NCBI GenBank assembly: GCA_904424815.1
Contig: CAJGBI010000001.1
Coordinates: forward strand, 671,010 to 735,009
Length of the DNA: 64,000 bases
Source of the DNA: Puniceicoccaceae bacterium Marseille-Q1082
GTDB taxonomy: Bacteria; Verrucomicrobiota; Verrucomicrobiia; Opitutales; Intestinicryptomonadaceae
Direction: 5' to 3'
In this document: piece after piece, positions 60,060 to 64,000 of the stretch
Numbering within the stretch: the first letter of the stretch is position 1
Layout: every line of letters starts with the position of its first letter
Position numbers and translations under genes: made by a program
Notes under the pieces: generated by a model
What the model saw: only the letters and a program-made list of their open reading frames with translations
What the model was told of the DNA's origin: nothing
The model's database searches: none

Positions 60060-60178
60060 TATATTTATCTTTATACAAATTAGAATGTTCCTGTATCTGT
60101 TCCTTTTCCGCTTGTTCCAAAATCAAGAGTTATGACGGATTAGCGCCAATCTGTCCCATGTCCATACTTCCGTACTCC
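60060..60178 (-). pseudogene. Decayed RHS-core relic fused to the end of an immunity-type gene
   Basis: The minus-strand DNA GGAAGTATGGACATGGGACA aligns with the core's GGAAGTGTGGGTATGGGACG (encoding EVWVWDG), and the match continues through GGCGCTAATCCG (ALIR). Then a deletion, and ATTTTGGAACAAGCGGAAAA aligns with the DNA for PILSKTAEG. The first part is read as the last 16 residues of the lipoprotein at 60130-60666. The join lies at the same core codons as in the intact cassettes. Confidence 0.65.
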
Positions 60179-60666
60179 AGTTCAAAACATTTACATATTT
60201 CAAAATATCTAACCAATGTGAATCCGTTCTTTACCTCAGTTGGAACATTGTAGGCTGTATCAGCATCAATCTTAAAATCTTTAGATCCCAACTCTATTGT
60301 AGTATCAAGCTTTAATTTTCCGTTTTCATACATTCCGTCAAATCCTAGAATAAAAGGTGGATTCATAATATTCATGCCGAGTTCTATTTTTTTACCATCT
60401 ATTAGCTTGTAAAAAAGTCCAATATCAATACTCGAAGTAGGTAAAATATCTGAAATCATGGCTAAAACTAAAATAGGTTTTCCATCATCTAATATACCTT
60501 TATATAAACCGGTTGAAAAAAACTCATTTATTGATTTCTCAGATATCCCGAATTTTTCCAATTTGAGGTCTTCTTTTATATTATTCTCATCCGAACTACA
60601 TGCTGAAAAAAATATGCATCCACATATAATTAAACATGTTGATATTACTTTCCAGTATTTTATCAT
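60130..60666 (-). CDS. Lipoprotein, RHS-island immunity candidate
   Basis: 178 residues. Lipoprotein signal with FFSAC lipobox (Cys about 23), then acidic and beta-rich mature domain (KPILVLAMISDILPTSSIDIGLFYKLIDGKK, split). The last 16 residues (EYGSMDMGQIGANPS) come from a decayed RHS core on which the reading frame happens to run, so the original stop was probably lost or lay just before. It follows another immunity candidate after six bases. Confidence 0.6.
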   Translation of the reverse strand: MIKYWKVISTCLIICGCIFFSACSSDENNIKEDLKLEKFGISEKSINEFFSTGLYKGILDDGKPILVLAMISDILPTSSIDIGLFYKLIDGKKIELGMNIMNPPFILGFDGMYENGKLKLDTTIELGSKDFKIDADTAYNVPTEVKNGFTLVRYFEICKCFELEYGSMDMGQIGANPS

Positions 60667-60672
60667 TTGCTT

Positions 60673-61197
60673 TTAATTAAAAAATAATAATACAATATCA
60701 AAATCACGTATTTGATAATTTATATTTCCAAACTTATTCACAGTTAAAATATCGCAGTTATCATCTAATGATATATTTGTAGATACATCAAAAGACGTTC
60801 CAGATTTCGAAGAATAAGACATTGTAAAATTAGCTATATTCACTCCCCTAATATTACGGGAAGTCCCAAAAGTTATGATTTTGGTTCCATCATAGTCATA
60901 ATTTACATTAAAATCTCCATAACATGGCACTTTTGCTATGTATACTAATTCATATGCGTTACTTTCAGAATTGTATTTTAATATTACAAGAGACTTAGAT
61001 ATTTTGTTTTTATCATCATATAAACCTGCATTTGAAACAGCTTCAATATATTTATCTCTGATAGATTCGTCTTCTATATATCCCATGAAAGCAAGATTAT
61101 CATCATTATGCGTCCTATGCGATTGAAGCGCAGACGAACATCCTAAGCAAAACAATATCAATATATACAACAATGTATTATATCTTGCCATAATCAT
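60673..61197 (-). CDS. Exported (lipo)protein, likely immunity protein of the RHS tip at 61194
   Basis: 174 residues. The ATG overlaps the stop of the RHS-tip gene by four bases (ATGA), the closest coupling in the island. A second ATG two codons on gives MARYNTLLYILILFCLGCSS, a lipoprotein-type signal with Cys after LG. Mature part contains VILKYNSESNAYELVYIAKVP and a beta-rich end (GNINYQIRDFDIVLLFF). No family recognised. Immunity role inferred from coupling and export. Confidence 0.65.
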   Translation of the reverse strand: MIMARYNTLLYILILFCLGCSSALQSHRTHNDDNLAFMGYIEDESIRDKYIEAVSNAGLYDDKNKISKSLVILKYNSESNAYELVYIAKVPCYGDFNVNYDYDGTKIITFGTSRNIRGVNIANFTMSYSSKSGTSFDVSTNISLDDNCDILTVNKFGNINYQIRDFDIVLLFFN

Positions 61198-62024
61198 CTC
61201 TCTACCACAGAAAATTCTCTAGCAGGTGTCGGATTTCTCACGGTTGAAATCTCGAAATAATATGAATATATTCCTTCTTTTAGATTATTAAAAACAAATG
61301 GTACGCTTATATTTGCAACATAACTTTCATTATTAATTGGTACATATATTTTAGCATTCTCATGCTTTGTACTTCCTACAGAAGAAATAAGAGATGCTGT
61401 ATAAAATAGCGTTAAATCTTTTGTGTCACTATTTTCTCTTATAATTTCTATCGTACAAGATCCAATAGCGGTGCCATTAAAAGTCTCTTCCCCTGATATT
61501 TCATATTTTCCAATTGGTCCATTTAAACTTATATTGCTTGTAGTTATAATCCACATACCGAGATTATCTATTTCAATACTTGGTATGCATGCATAGAAGT
61601 GCTGGTTGATGCCGTCCGGATAACCCGCGGGGTCTGAGGAGCGCCAGCGGGCGGTGGAGGCGTCATAATTGCGATATGGGAATACATACGCCTGTAAGTC
61701 TTCATCGTAAGGTTTGCCGATAAAGCGTGCGGAACGGTCGTGCTGTATGCTTCCTTCACCGAATATTGTTGTGTCTTGGTAATCTTTTATAAGATTTCCT
61801 TTTGTATCCATACTCCATAGAGTCGTTCCCAAAAAGTCGTGCTCATGGTAGCGTACCCCTTCGGCGGTCTTGCTTAATATGGGTACCCCTCCGGATACAT
61901 GAGGCTCATTCACATATATGTCACTTCCTCGGCGGATTAACGCCAAGCCGTCCCATACCCACACTTCCGTGCTTCCGTCGCATCTTTTCAACAATAAGAA
62001 TTTCCTATTTTGATTATAATCCAT
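61194..62024 (-). CDS. Displaced RHS C-terminal cassette: core end plus toxin tip
   Basis: 276 residues. The first 15 codons (MDYNQNRKFLLLKRC) belong to the junction with the upstream immunity gene, which it overlaps. From DGSTEVWVWDG (residue 16 on) it is RHS core: NEPHVSGGVPILSK, YHEHDFLGTTLWSMDTKGN, FGEGSIQHDRSARFIGKPYD, YVFPYRNYDASTARW and RSSDPAGYPDGINQHFYA. The variable tip begins after IDNLGM at about 150 and runs to 276 (KYEISGEETFNGTAIGS and YSYYFEISTVRNPTP are examples). I see no catalytic motif in the tip. No proper core precedes it, so it cannot be a full Rhs protein and is probably a silent donor cassette. Confidence 0.8.
   Translation of the reverse strand: MDYNQNRKFLLLKRCDGSTEVWVWDGLALIRRGSDIYVNEPHVSGGVPILSKTAEGVRYHEHDFLGTTLWSMDTKGNLIKDYQDTTIFGEGSIQHDRSARFIGKPYDEDLQAYVFPYRNYDASTARWRSSDPAGYPDGINQHFYACIPSIEIDNLGMWIITTSNISLNGPIGKYEISGEETFNGTAIGSCTIEIIRENSDTKDLTLFYTASLISSVGSTKHENAKIYVPINNESYVANISVPFVFNNLKEGIYSYYFEISTVRNPTPAREFSVVER
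61591..61982 (-). repeat. RHS-core direct repeat, copy in the second cassette
   Basis: About 390 bases nearly identical to 62999-63388; the differences visible by eye are mostly at third codon positions. The upstream end is at the codons for DGSTEVWVW, the downstream end just after the codons for FYA. Confidence 0.85.
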
Positions 62025-62427
62025 CCCAAGATTTCTTTATATATTGAGATTTTACTCTTCCATCGTCTCCAAATATTAAGATTTGTAAATAAAACACTCG
62101 TTTATGGGACCTGTAATTTACCCCCCAGCAGTTTGATTTGGAAACAAATTCGTTTTTTAGAATATCATCAGGTTTGTCAAAATACTTATAATTATCACCG
62201 TTAATAGCAACTACAATTTTTGAAGTGCCATTATAGATAGATTTTATACCTCCAAGCTTTTTTGCTACATCTTCTTTGCTAAGGCCAACAAAAGATATTT
62301 CTCCATCAGGATACCCCCAATCTATACCTGTATAACAATAATATGCAAGAAAAGATAAAAATGCCAACAAAATACATAGAAGTAATAGTGCACTGAACCT
62401 CAGAATTATATTAATAGTTGATTTCAT
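62014..62427 (-). CDS. Membrane-anchored protein, likely immunity partner of the RHS tip at 62431
   Basis: 137 residues: one N-terminal transmembrane helix (about 8-30, ALLLLCILLAFLSFLAYYCY) and an extracytoplasmic domain (EISFVGLSKEDVAKKLGG, VFYLQILIFGDDGRVKSQYIKKSW, split). It starts three bases after the toxin stop. The C-terminal half resembles small BamE/SmpA-like or lipoprotein domains (SKEDVAKKLG...DGRV), a recurrent plan among immunity proteins. Its end overlaps the start of the next RHS cassette. Confidence 0.65.
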   Translation of the reverse strand: MKSTINIILRFSALLLLCILLAFLSFLAYYCYTGIDWGYPDGEISFVGLSKEDVAKKLGGIKSIYNGTSKIVVAINGDNYKYFDKPDDILKNEFVSKSNCWGVNYRSHKRVFYLQILIFGDDGRVKSQYIKKSWDGL

Positions 62428-62430
62428 AAC

Positions 62431-63582
62431 CTATTTTTCAAATAAATTACTTTTCATCCGATGTGACCAACCAATTGCATCCCAAGGTAATTTGGATGCA
62501 TCAAAGTTTCCTCCAGCAATTTCAATTAACTGACTAAGTAGAGAATTGCAGTTTCCAAATTCAGATGATAGAGGTATGGCAGAGTATAGGCTCGAAGTTT
62601 CATTAGAATTAAAATTATCCGCGGCATTTAAATATGCATTAACAAAATTCATATTTAAATTTATCGAACCATCTGCACCCGTTACGTTTCCACCTTTAAT
62701 TCCCCCTGAATCAGCCGTATTATTATATGTTAGATCGATATAATAACCCATGCCAGCAGGTGAATTAAGATTCGGTACCATGGAATCGCTTTTATATCCG
62801 CCGATTGATGAAGAATATGTCCCGTCTGAATTAGAATTAAATTTAGATTTTTGATCTGATGTTAATTGTGAATATTCATTTGAATTTACAGTCAATACAC
62901 CGTATGTATGAGTTCCAGCAGGAGATCCGGAGAGTGGCCTCCCATAAACTTCCAAAGTCGCCAAACCCAAAGAATCAATTACTAATGTAGGTACCGCCGC
63001 ATAGAACTGGTTGTTGATACCGTCCGGATAGCCTGCGGGGTCGGAGGAGCGCCAGCGGGCGGTGGAGGCGTCGTAATTGCGGTACGGAAATACATACGCC
63101 TGTAAATCTTCATCGTAGGGCTTACCGGTAAAGCGTGCGGAACGGTCGTGCTGTATGCTCCCCTCGCCGAATATCGTTGTATCTTGGTAGTCCTTTACAA
63201 GATTTCCCTTGGTATCCATACTCCATAATGTCGTTCCCAAAAAGTCGTGCTCGTGGTAGCGCACGCCCTCGTCGGTTTTGCTTAGTATCGGAACTCCGCC
63301 CGATACATGAGGCTCATTCACATATATGTCGCTTCCTCGGCGGATTAACGCCAAGCCGTCCCATACCCACACTTCAGTGCTACCGTCGTGAAAAGTCTTT
63401 TGCGCAAGCATCCCAAACCCGTCGTACGCGAATTTTGTTATCTTCCCCCTGCGGTTTACCTCTATTACCTTATCCAAGTATCCGTATTTGTATTCTACGT
63501 CTATTTCCCCGTTGAGCTTCTCGGAAACAAGCCTCCCCGCCCTGTCGTAAAAGTATTCGCGCTTCCCTTCGGGAGAACTCAT
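62431..63582 (-). CDS. Displaced RHS C-terminal cassette with papain-like toxin tip
   Basis: 383 residues from the first ATG; the RHS frame is open without a start back to 63672 (TYDTANQLKE and other YD-type units). Core: YDRAGRLVSEKLNGEIDVEY (YD repeats), DGSTEVWVWDGLALIRRG, HEHDFLGTTLW, SARFTGKPYDEDLQAYVF and DPAGYPDGINNQFYA. The tip (about 205-383) has GTHTYGVLTV with His225 and, after a Gly/Asn-rich middle, FGNCNSLLSQLIEIAGG with Cys345 and a GWSHRM ending. His-before-Cys in these settings is the layout of permuted papain-like (NlpC/P60-type) hydrolases found as RHS toxin tips. Next gene is the membrane-anchored immunity candidate. Confidence 0.8.
   Translation of the reverse strand: MSSPEGKREYFYDRAGRLVSEKLNGEIDVEYKYGYLDKVIEVNRRGKITKFAYDGFGMLAQKTFHDGSTEVWVWDGLALIRRGSDIYVNEPHVSGGVPILSKTDEGVRYHEHDFLGTTLWSMDTKGNLVKDYQDTTIFGEGSIQHDRSARFTGKPYDEDLQAYVFPYRNYDASTARWRSSDPAGYPDGINNQFYAAVPTLVIDSLGLATLEVYGRPLSGSPAGTHTYGVLTVNSNEYSQLTSDQKSKFNSNSDGTYSSSIGGYKSDSMVPNLNSPAGMGYYIDLTYNNTADSGGIKGGNVTGADGSINLNMNFVNAYLNAADNFNSNETSSLYSAIPLSSEFGNCNSLLSQLIEIAGGNFDASKLPWDAIGWSHRMKSNLFEK
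62999..63388 (-). repeat. RHS-core direct repeat, copy in the first cassette
   Basis: Counterpart of 61591-61982. Upstream of this copy the core continues into further YD repeats (to 63672), while in the second cassette it breaks off at the codons for DGSTEVWVW. Confidence 0.85.
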
Positions 63583-63656
63583 CTCCTTTAACTGGTTTGC
63601 GGTATCGTATGTATATTTGTAAACCTTGTAATCTATATACAGGATGTATTTATATT

Positions 63657-64000
63657 TTATTTTATAATAAGACTATATAACCAATAATACTTCTTCCCTA
63701 TGTTATAACTCGATATATAAATTACGTTATTTTTTAAGTTATAATAAGGTCTATACTCAATACGTTCTAAATTCTCAAGATTTGTTCTTATTTTAAGATT
63801 GTATTTCCCTTGATCCTCGCTGATGACAATTTCCATGCTTATATCAGCAAATTGGATCATTGAAGTCGGTTGAACCTTAACAATATCTGCTAATATTGTT
63901 TTTTCATTTTCTTTGCTCATCAAAACCCAATAATGTCCCGAATATTTACTTGGAAGCCTACTGGACCATTGCAAGAGAAGCTTTTCATTGTATAAAATAT
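63657..64000 (-). CDS. Small protein of the RHS island, 5' end beyond the window
   Basis: At least 114 residues; the frame is open to the right edge (codons before the TTG at 63974 continue without a stop), so the start is unknown. The visible part has KYSGHYWVLMSKENEK, MEIVISEDQGKYNLKIRTN and a Tyr-rich end (ISSYNIGKKYYWLYSLIIK). No family recognised. It stands between a cassette beyond the window and the RHS fragment at 62431-63672, the place of an immunity gene. Confidence 0.5.
   Translation of the reverse strand, partial: ILYNEKLLLQWSSRLPSKYSGHYWVLMSKENEKTILADIVKVQPTSMIQFADISMEIVISEDQGKYNLKIRTNLENLERIEYRPYYNLKNNVIYISSYNIGKKYYWLYSLIIK

Overview
The window is GC-rich, densely packed bacterial chromosome interrupted by AT-rich islands. 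The gene content suits a member of the Verrucomicrobiota/PVC group, probably gut-associated and related to Opitutales: a complete MoxR-DUF58-BatABCDE operon, an Opitutae-like set of exported proteins without clear families, secreted glycan-degrading enzymes (GH20, beta-helix), an indolepyruvate oxidoreductase/aryl-CoA ligase pair, and a DapF-like protein of an unusual serine-substituted type. The taxonomic call is an inference from gene content; no rRNA is present.

Layout. 1-1.05 kb: end of a Gfo/Idh/MocA oxidoreductase with its terminator. 1.1-4.1 kb: AT-rich island with one exported protein, several decayed gene pieces and a zinc-ribbon membrane protein. 4.3-9.4 kb (minus): dapF-like gene, GH20 hexosaminidase, beta-helix protein and rpmG (bL33), each bounded by clear hairpin terminators. 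9.6-18.9 kb (plus): a run of overlapping genes bioB-bioA-bioF-bioG/C fusion-bioD-HAD phosphatase-recD2-psd. 19.2-19.5 kb: tRNA-Met(CAT) and tRNA-Ser(GGA), directly followed by an ISL3-type insertion sequence with imperfect inverted repeats and a flanking direct repeat. 20.8-23.9 kb: SUMF1-domain protein, exported flavodoxin and DUF4405-like membrane protein, divergent from a TetR regulator. 24-31.8 kb: two exported proteins, an ABC half-transporter and a four-gene operon of exported or membrane proteins of unknown function. 32-35.7 kb: tatA, guanylate kinase, membrane protein, acyl-ACP thioesterase, tri-haem cytochrome c peroxidase. 35.8-44.7 kb (minus): moxR, DUF58, batA, batB/C fusion, batD, batE. 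44.8-56.3 kb: CBM96-like exported protein, hpf, SDR, gpsA, htpG, deoxyribosyltransferase, iorA, iorB, paaK-like ligase, ACT protein, membrane protein.

56.3-64 kb (minus strand, AT-rich): the most interesting part. It is an array of displaced RHS C-terminal cassettes. Each cassette consists of a short copy of the end of an RHS core (starting at the same codons, GSTEVWVWDG), a different toxin tip, and one or more small exported or lipoprotein immunity candidates. Two cassettes still have long open reading frames (62431-63672 and 61194-62024). At least three more survive only as decayed core relics (near 60060-60178, 59340-59515 and 57730-57840). The parent rhs gene should lie beyond the right edge. 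Orphan RHS tips are known from enterobacteria; such an array with uniformly exported immunity candidates points to toxins acting in the cell envelope.
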